Source: Meira nashicola
Lineage: Eukaryota > Basidiomycota > Exobasidiomycetes > Exobasidiales > Brachybasidiaceae
Length of the DNA stretch: 64,000 nucleotides
Direction: 5' to 3'
NCBI GenBank assembly: GCA_001600355.1
Contig: BCJU01000007.1
Location: 62,001-126,000, forward strand
Of this stretch, positions 21,720 to 33,510 are shown in pieces; the first letter of the stretch is position 1, and every line of letters starts with the position of its first letter. The translations under genes and the position numbers were made by a program. The notes beneath the pieces were generated by a model, which did no database searches, was not told the DNA's origin, and was given only the letters and a program-made list of their open reading frames with translations.

Positions 21720-24700
21720 TTACAACATCTTGTTGACTTGACTCTCTTCATCAAGATTTCGAGTTCCACGTTGTGTTTCTTGAATGTAGCGCCAAATTGC
21801 TGCTGAGGGTATGCCGTCTTTCGCGTAGCGTAAGGCATTGAACCACACACCTTCATTATCACTCTGCCCTGTGCTGTCAAGACGAAGAAATATTTTCACC
21901 TCGTCAGGTGATCTGGCTCTTGTGGCTTCAATCTTTACAGAGAGTGGGAGCCCTTGTGGGTAGGTTCCATCTGGAAACCACATCCTTAGCATCCTTCGTG
22001 GAATGAGAATTGTAGGTGTTCGTTGACCTCGTACACCAATCCTTGGCGAATACCCTGTTGAAGGCAAAGTTCTTTGAAAAATCTGAAATGCTGGAACATC
22101 TTCCTCCTCGTCTGATTCAGGCTCAGAAAAATGGTTTGGGGCATTTCGATCGCTATGATATGTAATCGACTGTCTTGCAACGATAGCTGCTTGGCTAGCG
22201 AATGCAGTCAAACGTGAAACGACGTATCTGAAGCGAAAATTTGCTGATATTGGAATCCATGTATTCGAACTGAAGGAATACAGCGACAAGCCCACTCCCC
22301 TAAGAGGGCTACTCACCTCTTCTGGGAAGCCAGTTCCATCCCACAAAGGGCAAGAAGAGCCGAATACAAGCTTAACAAAGTACTAGTGCAGTAGGAAAGT
22401 TAGTGTCAAAAAGGTGGAAAATACCTACTAATGAGACTTACAAATTCTTTCTTCCCTGTATCTCGTTCTAAGTACTTTCTTGTCTGTGGTGACACTGGGA
22501 ACGTGATTTTCATCTCATTTTTTGGACGCACAACGACTGTCTTGCCTTGAACTGAAACTGGAAGTTCACCCTCGATCATCTCCCTGTAATTGCTGTTTTC
22601 AGTCACGATATTTGACGACACCTTTTGTTTCTCTCTAAGGAGAATGCTTTTCATACAAAAGTGAGTAAAAGGAGTCAGATTTATGCTTACTGATTCACGT
22701 CCCCCGGCAAGCACTTACATGCGTCTCTCGGCTTCCTTGTTAGAGCAGCAATGAAGCAACCTTTCTGCCAAACGCAATTGCCATTTTCTTCGATGGAAAA
22801 CAGTTTCAAATTGCAGAAAGAGCTTTCAAAGAAGAATAGTCAGTTTCTCTTCGTTCGTTTGTTACTTCCCGGACAGTTCGACCCTTATACAACTCACATC
22901 CAAATCTTTCAGATAAAGCTTCAACCCGCCATAGATCTCACCGTATTTCGGTGAAGTGCCGAGAAATACGTCACTCTGTTGGTATCAAAGACTGAAATGT
23001 ATAAGTCGAAAGCTTTAGTGGTTTCACGTCATTGCCATTCAACTCACCGCTGAATCTGGATCTCCGACGAGCAATTGAAGAGATACAAACAAAGGTAATC
23101 CACTGTCGTTACTGACATTCGCTGACTGCAGATGGAAATCAATCACAGTTTTATCAGCCTTCATTACGCTTGTTGGCCTGCTTTCTAAAGTTTCGACAAA
23201 ATGCTTACCTGCAGGATGTTTTCCATTTGCTTTCGTGGTAATAATATATCGGTCAAATTGGTTGCTATCCAGCTATAGTACGCTTGTCTCGGTTCACGGT
23301 TTTGTTTTCTCACTAGCCTCAACATGTATTCGCTAGCAATCGAGAAGTGTTAGCNTCTGTCATAGATGTGCACAGTAAATACCAACGGAACACTCACCCA
23401 TTTTTTAGCAATCTTGCTACCTCCATCATATACGCAGCATGCTTGTGGCGGTAGTCTTGTTNTNTCTCCTTTTTTTGATCGTCATGCCTTGCAGCATGAG
23501 CAGCTCTGTTTTTTTCAAAGAAAATATTAGAATTTAGTTTCATCTCTCAGAAAAGACACCTACAAACTTACACAGTCTTGCTTGCGGAGCAGATTAATCC
23601 GTACCGGAGATATAAATTGCGGAGTTCAAGTATCATTGGCGAAAGAGTGGGGTTTGCAACATTTTCGGCGCATTGATTGAAGCGTTCCGGTCTCTCTATA
23701 CAAGGGGTGGAGTTGTAACCAATGAAGCTGACCAGTGGCATGCCAAAACCGGCACGAAATTCCAGAAAAGCTTCTTTCAGTTGGAAACTGCCCGTGATGC
23801 AAGAGAGCAAAGCTTCAAATACTGCAACATGGTCATGTGCGTCTATTGCGATTGTAAGGAAAAAGTCGTGTAAGTGGAAATTGGGTTGGCTCTGCGANAA
23901 ATCTGAGGAGAACTCACCCTGTGATGTTATGGGAAAAATGTTTGCCGCGATGAAATACAGCTCTCCGCCGTGATGAAGCTCGCGGGCCGCAGATTGATAG
24001 AAATGCGATTCGATGTGCGCAAAAGAATCTGAGGTATGTGTTGCGATGGCAAGATTGATTTGATGATCTTTCATTCTTCTTTGCAATGAGTTTGTTCGCC
24101 CAACATAGACTCCTGCTACTTCGTTGTTCTTGTTCGTCATCAGTACGAGGTATGTACCCCCTGCTGTCCCTAACTTGCTGTTGTGTGCCTTGATTTTGGC
24201 TTTCTCTGGCACCGAAAGAGTCAAAGTTTCTCCTTTCAAAATACGGCTGAGAAATGATGCTGCAAAATTTGACAATGTCCGGAAAAAAAAATTTGCCGTC
24301 TCGATGCCAGAATGCAAGATATCACGAACAGAATCGTCCTCCATAAGCGCAAGACTCATTGGCAAATGTAGATAGCCGTTCGAAAGGCGCGCAAAAGCAT
24401 TCAACGCTCTATCTACCGCCTCTGCAAGCACCATCGCAGGCTTGTGTGGATTAGGACACTTGAAGAGGATGTACTCGATTTGGCCATCTGCATAAAGTTT
24501 GCGCGTAGCGAATCTTATGGTTTCGATGATCACNTCGCCTTGTTGTCTACTATTTGGTAAAGTCCTAGTCTTGAACTGCAATTTGCTGCTCTCAAAGAGT
24601 CGCTCTGGTCCAAAGATGAGAGGCTCGTAATGCCGTTGTACTGCGGCGGCAAAAGTCTTTGAAACTGAATTTGTCCCTGCATAGTCATCTTCAGCATCGT

Positions 24701-24818
24701 CGGCTTCATTCTCATTGACCTCATCAACAACAAAATCCGAATATGTATCATCACTATCATCGTTCTCCTGAAAATCTTCAACATAAAGGTCATCATCTTC
24801 TTCGAACATTCTCTCCAT
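21720..24818 (-). CDS. large nine-exon protein with a GIY-YIG endonuclease-like domain
   Basis: Exons (minus): 24818-23572, 23505-23398, 23332-23209, 23125-23048, 22975-22898, 22822-22719, 22646-22442, 22382-22317 and 22169-21720. Phases agree throughout, giving about 819 residues; retaining the last 147-nt intron also stays in frame (868). The N-terminus is very acidic (residues 5-45). A GIY-YIG-type core at about 215-260 reads GGTYLVLMTNKNNEVAGVYV then G-R-T-N-S-L-Q-R-R-M-K-D-H, so the first motif is G-T-Y and the second Y-V-G, with the Arg of helix 1 present. Later exons are helical (REPRQAYYSWIATNLTDILL) then beta/acidic (SEPESDEEEDVPAF), with no named domain. No organellar signal is seen. 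N bases at 24534, 23898 and 23462-23464 leave local doubt. It may be a stand-alone nuclease related to fungal T5orf172/Mug113-type proteins, but I am not sure. Confidence 0.75.
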
Positions 24819-26255
24819 GGTTATTTGCAGAGTAAAGTATGGAAAGCGGTGTAGTACTATTGTGTTGGTGATAGAGAAAGTCTGAGCGGAAACGAGTGAA
24901 TTTGGTGTGTTACTTGTATAGTGAGAAGACTCTATTGATTATTGTACACTCTTTACATGGACCAAGAAAGAATATATTTTAACGAAAAACTACGAGCAAG
25001 CTCTTTATGGCCAATACTACTTTTGTTATGTGCCTTTGTTATGTTCTTGTGTCCCTTTCTTTTTGCAAGATCAGAGTCTCCAGTATGCGGAGATTGTGCC
25101 ATCGATTCATCTTTTCACAATTTTCGCCTTAATTCCTCCCCTTTTACGCCCTTTTATGATACTTCACTGGGCGAGAGAAATAGAATCAAATCCGCACAGT
25201 AAGTTTTCCGGACAAGCTCACACATCATCTTCTCTAAAGACACGCGATGAAGTGCTTCGCGGAAAATCATTCCCTTTGTTCGTTTTGTGAATATACACAG
25301 CAATGCGCGAGGTTGAAGCCACTTTCCTGCTGAAAATGAGTGTAAATAGTCAACAACGGAACGCGCCACTAAATTCCCATTTATCATTTCCCTTTGTCAA
25401 GCTTTCAAAGAACAAAGGGTTTTCATTAAAATTATTTGCGTATCCCACGCATTATTGAGTGCAATGCTAAGGCAATCCAATCTCTCCTTTGTCCTCGTCG
25501 CGTCCTTTATCTTAATTTTAATTTGATCGCGAAGCAACAAAAGGCAAATTGGGCAATACACAGATATATTGTTCTTTTTGCGAATACGCAGGGCAATTTC
25601 CTTGGAGAACGGATCTAATTGATGGGAAACCAAGAGTGCATTGTATCACTCGTCAAATACCTTTGGATAATCCGGCTGTCGTCAGTGGAGCAAGGAAAAT
25701 GGTGCCTGGCTTTGTCGTTACCTTGGTCCAGGTTAAGGGTCGCACCAAATCTATTCGACTCAGTAGAGAGAGACACAGGAACGCGGCATGACAGATTGAT
25801 CTTCGCGCGAATTATAGGCAATTGTATCGCAAAGGAGAATCTAGCTAGCTCTTCATCAAAGTGCATCATGGTTTTTCTTTCGGTCTTCATATCTCGAAGT
25901 GAAGTTTATCAGTATCAGATGTTTTAATCATCTAAAATGTTACAATCAGAATTCGACTTGCCGTGGAGAATATCTGCTCGAAAATCGTGCTTTTTTGTAC
26001 TGTGTCCGAAATGTAACACAAGTCAAAGTCAAGTCTCCGATGCTGTCTGCTCGCCCATGGGTAGTAACAGCCAGGCCTTTTGCAGCCTTATTTGATCCAA
26101 ACGCAAGCAGTGCGCACCATTTTCAGCATTAGTATCCCCTGGACAGACGATTCAATGCTTGATGAGAAAGGTGAATTCAGGAAATCTTTTCAAAGCCAGC
26201 ATGACAGGNTTAGTACACATGTTAAAAAAAAGCATAAATTCTCTCGAGTACACTC
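24819..26255. other. gene-poor stretch
   Basis: It contains a plus-strand frame at 24942-25202 with a strong hydrophobic segment (SLWPILLLLCAFVMFLCPF) and overlapping 80-100-codon frames at 25549-25927. None is conserved in a way I recognise. The hydrophobic segment could be a leftover of a membrane protein. Confidence 0.3.
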
Positions 26256-26257
26256 AC

Positions 26258-27671
26258 ATGAGTTCTGAATCTTTCTCACTCTTTGCTGATTGAAAAGACT
26301 TATCGCTTCCTTCGTCTTCAATGCCTGATAAAANCTTTGTGTGACTTGAAATATAGACGNACAGATCAGCGGTGTGCTCACTTGTGACCTTCGACATACT
26401 CACCTATTATGATCGTTCATCAAGGCTTCTAACATCCATGAAAATGCCAAAGGCGTACTTGCCTCGCGTCGTGAAATAGGCTTTTCGATGAAGNAGAATA
26501 GGTAGAATGTAAGCATAAAGACTGAAAACAGAAATCTGATACTCACGTCTATTTGCAGAAATAGCGCCAGCACCTGAGACACATCATCGCTCAAAGGCTC
26601 TGAAAACATAGCAGCTATCGATTTTTCAAGTGACACACCCTCAGACCATTGAAAAGTACTGTATAATTGTAAAAGTGGAAGGTGAGATTTCTCCATGTAT
26701 TTAAAATTTTTCCAAAAATGCTTACCGCCACGTCCAGATCTCGTANAGTAAAATACCAAGTGACCATAAGTCTGTTTTCTTTCCATACTTGAGACCACGA
26801 ATCATCTCCTGAAATTTTTAGAAGAAAAAGTTAATAAGATGTAAACCATAGAGAGGTTACGAAAGATACGCACAGGCGACATATAATCTTTTGTCTTGAA
26901 ATCACATCGGAGAGGGGAAAAGAACAATTGTCAGTGAAAATAAANTATTGATCCTGAATATCGTACAAGACTCACTCCAGCTATTCCCCATCTGCCGATA
27001 CTATCACGGGGCTTTGAGATAGCAAGTCCAACGTCCGCAAGTTTGATCTGCATTCCCCGCGTGAGAAGAACTGGATGAAGGAAAAAAAGGTCAATCAGGC
27101 TGCATATCACACGCAGGAAGATTCTCTCTTACCATTCTCTAATTTGATGTCCCGATGAATTACAGCGTCTTTTGCTAAAGCACCTTCATGAAGATAATGA
27201 ACAGCCGAACAAAGCTGGGCGCAAATACTATTTCTGGTCGTAGGGTCGCTTAATAAAGAACAAAAAGATTTAATTCAATTTCTTCAGTTTTTTTTTTTGA
27301 TAATTACATCACTCACATGTTTTGTTTGCAAAAGAGAAAATCACATAAAGTGCCTTGCTCGCATAATTCTAATTCCAATTGTAAAAAGTTATTCTGGAGT
27401 GCAAAACTCTTTAATGCGACAATGTTCACATGTTTAAGCTTTGAGTGAATGTTTGCTTCCCGTTTCATATTTTCGAGGGCACCAAGTGCTTGATTTGTTT
27501 TGATACATTTGACTGCAACTTGCTGAAGATTGGAAAGAAGGTGAGAAAGAGATAGTATCTTCGATAGCAAAAAGTACTCACTTTGTCTGTCTGGAGATTA
27601 ATTGCTTGGTACACTATTCCAAAAGCCCCTTCGCCTAAGCAAGAAATGAAACGAAACTTTTCACAATTCAT
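26258..27671 (-). CDS. protein kinase-like gene, about nine exons, one frame mismatch
   Basis: Exons (minus): 27671-27582, 27522-27317, 27248-27133, 27070-26976, 26894-26874, 26808-26726, 26690-26547, 26480-26404, and probably 26344-26258. Visible subdomains: GEGAFGIVYQ (glycine loop), V-A-V-K-C-I-K (ATP lysine), an alpha-C Glu in R-E-A-N-I-H, H-R-D-I-K-L-E-N (catalytic loop), D-V-G where kinases have D-F-G, Y-M-S-P-E and D-L-W-S-L-G. The junction 26726/26690 is off by one base, and an N lies in that exon, so this may be an assembly error. Otherwise the catalytic residues K, D and N are present. The closest general type is a Ser/Thr kinase of the ULK/calmodulin-kinase-like groups, not resolved further. 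The tail is conserved in copy 1, where the body is deleted. Confidence 0.7.
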
Positions 27672-27724
27672 CTGAGCAAAGAANATGTTTTATGCATCAA
27701 AATTTTGTCTAATTCGAAGCCGGG

Positions 27725-27735
27725 CCTTTATATAG
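27725..27735 (-). promoter_or_regulatory. TATA box of the kinase gene in a divergent promoter
   Basis: On the minus strand ctatataaagg lies about 55 nt upstream of the kinase ATG (27671). The shared 300-bp region to 28030 separates the kinase from the divergent short frame and gene X. Copy 1 has ctataaaaaga at the same place (8405-8415). Confidence 0.5.
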
Positions 27736-28037
27736 TATATGGATTCGAACATCTGATTTATATATGTACATATATTGTATAGCAAAATTATGGGCGCTTA
27801 TTTGATTAGAGTTTTGATGGGGGGTGGACATGATTAGATCTTGGATGGACATAAAGATTAGCTTTGTGATGGACCCGTCAATTTCGCCGCTACACGCGTT
27901 TTGGAAGTAAAGGCATCAGATTTTCAAAAAGGGGCATGATAGTGTACACGTGCGTCTTGCAACTGGACTGCCCTTTACTATCTTCTTCAGCGGTGTCTCA
28001 TAATTGTATTTATCCATATTAGTGAATTTTGGAAAGC

Positions 28038-28232
28038 ATGGATGCCGCGATTCCTCATGACCTGGCTCTAAAAGTGCTCAATTTAACAAATGACTATCAA
28101 AGTTCGGCATTTCAGGAATATTTGCAAAGTTCGGCAGAATCGCTGCCAGCCCTGAGATCTAGGACTCTGCACAGGCTTTCTATGATTTCTCACGGCTGGC
28201 TCCCTTTGTCAATGCTACCAAAATTGAAGTAA
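28038..28232 (+). other. short conserved frame upstream of gene X (64 codons)
   Basis: ATG at 28038 starts MDAAIPHDLALKVLNLTNDY and a helical region ending S-R-T-L-H-R-L-S-M-I-S-H-G-W. The frame closes at TAA inside a possible donor (gtaagacc at 28229). Splicing to the gene X start (acceptor attttcaag before 28594) would be out of frame. It is therefore either its own small gene, an upstream ORF or an alternative first exon. Copy 1 has lost the ATG and gained a stop, so it is not strongly constrained. Confidence 0.4.
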
Positions 28233-28593
28233 GACCTAGCTAAATGCATCGCTGAGCAGCGATTGAACTGACACGCTAAGCGCGGATTTTTCATGCCCTC
28301 CCATTCATGCCCTCCCTTTGTTTCTTTGTTTCGCGGACAAGGGCAAGCTGAGAAAAGATAGCACGCGATGTATTTTTTGCTTAAATATCCCTTTGTGCAA
28401 AAACGTCGGTGTTAGATATCCTTTGTGCCGTACTCCACGTTTCAATTTCCTAGATAGCGAACTGAAGTTCAGTCCTACAGCAACACACCCATATATAGAT
28501 TTGCGATATTAAAAGCGAATTTCTGCTCAAAGCACCCTGATCGATTGGTGAACCTCAACTACCGTCATCTACTCCAACCAGATTATTTTCAAG

Positions 28594-29519
28594 ATGACCA
28601 CGCGCGTCTACCTTCCTAGACAAGAAACACTTTATCAAACCACTGGGATAGATAGTCTCGTGACATCTGTTGCTGCGTATGTTCAAGCAGCAGATGGGGC
28701 ACACACGCCGAACAAAGTGGCATTGATGTATCGCGCATTTTGTGAGGCACTCATACAAGAGAATCTCTTGAAATTGCATCAAATTCCCGCCATTAATATC
28801 CAATACCAAGGTATTTCTTACGAGGTGAGTATTGGTGAAGTAACATAGAGCAGACAAAAAAACTGACTGCCTCTTCGTAGATTTGTGTCAGGTCTGTAGA
28901 ACAAAACGGGAAGTCCAGAAAACGTAAGCGGACAGCACTTGCAAATCCCATGTCAACTTCATCTAAAGAAGCAGGAAAAATTAGAGCATTCAAACTTCTT
29001 GAGATGCTGACAAAATTAATAAAGACGGGAAATGCAAGAAAAAGCGGAGAGGCTGATAAATCCCTACGAATAGAAGAAGGTCAAGAAAAAAGCGCAGGTG
29101 AACTTGTCAAGTTGCATTTGGAGAAGCTGTCAACTGCAGAAATCGACTTTTCTCAGGCTCGCGAGAAGGTAAGACTTGCGTACTTTTATCTCGGCCAAGC
29201 ATATGCTCAATGGATTTTCGAGCTCCTACCAACTCTTGATGTTCCGGTAACGTCAAAGACATTTCATCATGAGGCATATCCCATTGTCCAAGCGAACTTA
29301 CTCAAGCTTTGCAAGCAGTCGAATGTGTCGTCCATACTAAAGCGGCTCGAAAGGGCGAGAAAATTTTTTCATATGGGATCCCTCATTGGAGTGGAAACAT
29401 TAGCTGAATGCGAGGACTTGACCGTCAAAAGAATGGACAAAATATCCATGGAGTCTCTTTCCCTACTGGAGAAGCATTGCAAAGATGAACTGTCCAAGAT
29501 GAACATCAATGAGTCTTGA
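28594..29519 (+). CDS. orphan protein X, the only intact copy (289 aa, two exons)
   Basis: Exons are 28594-28824 and 28881-29519, joined in phase 0 (donor gtgagt, acceptor ctcttcgtag). The product has no recognised domain. It has a helical N-terminal part (SLVTSVAAYVQAADG, VALMYRAFCEALIQENLL), a basic nuclear-localisation-like patch (KSRKRKR, residues 86-92), a Lys/Glu-rich helix (about 125-150) and a longer helical region containing F-S-Q-A-R-E-K-V-R-L-A, an R-A-R-K-F-F-H-M-G turn and a final Leu/Lys helix (SLSLLEKHCKDELSK). Copy 1 (9279-10203) has a one-base deletion, and copy 3 (32940-33510) lacks exon 1 and has a T-run frameshift. It is divergent from the kinase and, in copy 1, upstream of the HNH gene. 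Nuclear location is inferred from the basic patch only. Confidence 0.75.
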
Positions 29520-29760
29520 TTTGCTTTTAGGTCGCTCGTGCACTTTCTCGTGGTGTTGCATGTTGTAATTCATCCTGAAAAAGTACGAATATGATTTTCG
29601 TCTACATTTCAACGTCTTTCATAGTCTCCTTCTCCATGAATTCCTCACTGTACCTACTGTCTCTAAAGTTGAAGTCAGTCTTCCAACAAAGTACTTCTCG
29701 TCACTGATTCCATTTGCCACCCATCAACCCCTGACCTTACTGACACATGCCCCTGATCTA

Positions 29761-29990
29761 GGATAGCAAATATTATCCGCACTCCTTTGCGGTGAAAGAT
29801 GAGAAGATGCGATTGTTGCACGGGATGGTTATAGAAGCTACAATCTATGAGAGTGCAGCCGCGCGGGTCCTTGGATCCATGTCTTGCAGAATAGGACTAC
29901 CGCCAATGTGTGCTTGCCAGAATTCGTGGGTTCTCGTGAGTTTTCCGGTCTTTATCAAGTATAAAAGAAGTACAAAAATCTATGAAGAAA
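29761..29990 (+). pseudogene. HNH gene remnant (last exon only)
   Basis: Matches exon 4 of the copy 1 HNH gene (12139-12333) starting at the same acceptor (tgatctag). Relative to copy 1, two bases are missing at about 29847 (atctatgaga against atctatatgaga), shifting the frame before the conserved W-H-Y-R-Q-C helix. Exons 1-3 are deleted, so it is not functional. Confidence 0.75.
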
Positions 29991-31650
29991 AATGCAAAAA
30001 CAAATTACAACAGCACGCTTGACAACAAAAGAAAAAGAATTGCAGTAGGAAACGAATATAAAACGGAGTCGATCATACATGCACTGAACCAGGGGCAAAA
30101 ACGCGCTAGTACTTCGCGTTATCATCTACTCGTGCAAATGCTGCCTGGAGATGTTTTGCATATCCACCATACCTGCATGAAATGCTCTCAGTCTTGCGAA
30201 AACGCTCTTGGTATGATGTCTTTAATTTTCGTCAGATGGAGAGCGAGACTGACTGAATTTTTTTTCGCAATAAGTACCTCTCAAATCCGGCCCTCGGCGA
30301 TGGCTGCGCATGCAAAGAGGACCATGAGTGGGAATTGGGAACAAAGGAATATAAAGATTGTCTATTCAGGAAACAAAGGAAACAAAGGGTATTTAGATTC
30401 GGAACGCACGGTACAAAGGGGTTCATATAACTCGCTATATTTCTGCCGGAGGTCAACGTGAATTGTTTGGGAAGAACAATTGAGAAAGCTGAAGCTATAA
30501 CAATGGTGCGCAGCGGTGGTCTTTAAATATCATCGAACGGAGCGTCAGGTCTCCCTGTAATGGCCTTTTACCGAAGAAGACTAAGCATTTGAACAAGTAG
30601 AGTGAAGGTATCTTGTTCGCGTAGTTTTCTGAATCTTACTCTTACTCTCATCTGCGCAGCCGATCTTCATTCACGATCTCGCAAATAATCCTTCCGGAGG
30701 AGATGTCATACCGGAGTTGCCACACACCCGATTAATTGAAATTCCACTTTTTACCAAAAAGAGACCATGCGTTGCAACGATGACCCGGAGCGTATTAATG
30801 ATACGAACAGCAACAGTACAAAGTAGCTAAAAAAATTTCCGAAAGCCACGGAAGAACCGCGCTTCGGCCTCACGGGTATAGGTTTTGATCCTTTGACATA
30901 TGGATCTTAAGTGAAGGTGTAAAAAAAATGCATGCAACAACTCTACGACCGTAACGGCAGAATAATAGGAATTTTAGCAATGAAGTCAATGAATGTGATA
31001 AGCACATGCGTGCAAACCTCGACAACTTTGATTTCACCTGTCCCAAAGCCCCTGTCTACGATCTCAAAATCTTTATTGGTAAAACATTCTTTGCCTTTGC
31101 AAGACTTTCGCGATCATTCGTTGGGAAAATTTCTTATTTCGTCAGCGCGTGAGATCATCTGCGGAACGGATTCATTTTCTTCTGGCTTTTAGATGTACCT
31201 GCAATCGCATCGCGTTAAGATTTTGTCATGTCTCCTAAAGGATAAATTTGTCGATAACAAAAAAGCACGTCACATTCATAGACGATCTGGTAGAAGCTCA
31301 TTGATTGGTACCTGCAGACACCGTGTCTTTGTCTACAAGAGTGATACCCCTTCTTAAATCTTTACTAGACCATCCCTCTGAGAACAAGGGAAAACCTTTA
31401 CTAGCTTTCAGCCATTGTTTCTTCCACGCTCGCATTTCTGAATCTGAATCACGATTTTAGTTTTGGCATTTTATGGGTTGCTTTTCGAAAGCTAAGAGAA
31501 AAAAAAAGTTCGTAATATTGCTTCATCACTCATTTTTTCATACTGCTTCGCGTATTTTTTCACACTAATGAATCCCTCATGAGCTTCGTCGCTCAGTGAT
31601 TAAGACTGGTCCAATCAGGGGGAGGGCTGGAAGCAGGGAAGAAATCCATA

Positions 31651-32940
31651 CGCAAATTGGTGCTTTGAAGAATCAGATCTGGGTGTCGTACAATTCATTC
31701 ATTTTCAGACAAGTGCGAATAATGAATGGCTCGATCAATGACGATAAGCCAAGAATGACGCTTTGTCGATCTTTTTTCTGCTTTGCATTAGTATTCTGAA
31801 ATTTTTGAGAGGTTAGGGTTAGGGGCAAGTCTTAAACATTTCAAACGGTGCTGCTTTGTAATTCAACCCAAGTCTCCCGCGAAAGCCTGTGGTTTTACTC
31901 TTCATATTGTTGAAAGTCATCAACTTTTAGGGAAAGAGATGCAATTGTGCGAGCCACCAGAATAATGCAACCTAGGCAAGTCAAGCACATTACTCGTAGA
32001 GTTGCTTTGGATGTTACAAGGTCTCCACTCAAGTCTGAAAACTGTGTATATCCTGGAAACCGAGCACAGTATTGAAGAGTATCTCAATCTTTCAATCGAT
32101 GCTATAGATCTACATCATTGCAGATTCCCTTCTTTTCTGTATTTATTTCGCTATCTAAAGCTTTTTCTGCCTTACACCAGAATGCGAAATTGAGATTTGA
32201 TCATCCGCTCAAGCCAAGTAAAGCCACCTGCAGGGACTTTGTTACTCACTGATTTTCTCACTTTTCCTATAAGCGATTGAATTGATAAAAGTATTGTTGC
32301 TTACGTTGCACCGCTTTAAAAGGAGAANAAAATAAATATGAGTATAGCCTTTGGCTTTTCACTATAGCTATCGAAAAAGTCAAAATACTTTGGCTCGAAT
32401 CATCGCCACCACCACCACAACCACAACAACAAGCAGACAAAGATGGCGTGAATGNCCTTGCCAATTTTTCTACCGTTTCAGATACACCTTCTTCATCNTC
32501 TATGCAATACTCGTCATACTGATTTTTCCAATCACAATACCACCATCGAAGAGATGTCCTTGGACGTTTCTCCCAATCTTTCACTTGAACAAAATTCATT
32601 TTCAGAGTCTCAAACGTAGTAACAAAAGGAGCCACAGGAATAATNGTAGTATAACAGAATTTTCCAGTATTGTAACCTAATTGCTATGACTCCTTTTGGT
32701 CTTTAGGCTCCAAAATGTTTGCAGATTTATCTGAAACTCCTCATCATGAAGAATTTGCTAGATAGATACATTTGGATAACACGAACGTGACAGATTTCAG
32801 ATTTGTAAGATGTAGTTATATAAAGACACGTAAATTTTGCATGTATAGTACAAGAACGTTTTGTACATGTAAACATTGCAAATTGATGTGAGAGCCACAA
32901 AAAGAATGGGTAGCCTGCTAGGGTTGTCCCTACGATCCCA
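31651..32940. other. spacer between copies 2 and 3
   Basis: It contains a short TTAGGG pair at 31813-31824 and a decayed second copy (31830-31920) of the N-I-S-N-G-A-A-L secreted-protein relic. A ccaccacc/caacaac microsatellite (about 32405-32432) overlaps a minus-strand exon-like frame, 32590-32470. That frame is rich in Trp and charged residues (V-K-D-W-E-K-R-P-R-T-S-L-R-W-W), contains N bases and has no named domain. Confidence 0.4.
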
Positions 32941-33510
32941 TGTCAACTTCATCTAAAGAAGCAGGAAAAATTAGAGCATTCAAACTTCTTGAGATGCTGA
33001 CGAAAATAATAAAGACGGGAAATGCAAGAAAAAGCGGAGAGGTTGATAGATCCCTGCGACTAGAAGAAGGTCAAGAAAAAAGCGCAGGTGAACTTGTCAA
33101 GCTGCATTTGGAGAAGCTGTCAACTGCGGAGATCGACTTTTCTCAGGCTCGCGAGAAGGTAAGACTTGCTTGCTTTCATCTGGGTCAAGCATATGCTCGA
33201 TGGATTTTCGAGCTTCTGCCAACTCTAGATGCTCCAGTGACGTCGAAGACATTTCATCGTGAGGCATATCCCATTGTCCAAGCGCAGTTACTCAAGCTTC
33301 GCAAGCAGTCGAATGAGTCGTCCATACTTAAGCGACTCGAAAGGGCGAGAAATTTTTTTTTATATGGGATCCCTCATTGGAGTGGAAACATTAACTCAAT
33401 GCGAGAACTTGACCGTCAAAAGAATGGACAAAATATCTATGGAGTCGCTTTCCCTATTGGAGAAGCATTGCAAAGATGAACTTTCCAAGATAAATATCAC
33501 TGGGTCTTGA
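32940..33510 (+). pseudogene. gene X, copy 3 (5'-truncated, frameshifted)
   Basis: Corresponds to residues from about 100 to the end of protein X. The frame opens with MSTSSKEAGKIRAFKLL. A T-run (33353-33361) is longer than in copy 2, so the first frame ends at 33479 while a second frame carries the true C-terminus to TGA at 33508. Exon 1, the intron and the first bases of exon 2 are missing. Confidence 0.75.

Larger units (their letters stand above)
26256..31650 (+). repeat. composite repeat unit, copy 2
   Basis: Aligned with copy 1: kinase gene (minus, complete catalytic region here), divergent A/T-rich promoter (27690-28030, matching 8395-8725), short conserved frame, intact gene X, and then a deletion. 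The deletion (equivalent to about 10420-12112) removes the first three HNH exons and joins at ccttactgacac. HNH exon 4 and the conserved 3' block follow. The last 360 bases (31290-31650) match copy 3 (34955-35370). Confidence 0.8.

Noticed and set aside
24942..25202. Hydrophobic frame as an EXS (SYG1/XPR1) domain
   Set aside because: The S-L-W-P-I-L-L-L-L helix alone is not diagnostic; the following W-L-A-D-Q-L-N-S type motif is absent in any frame.
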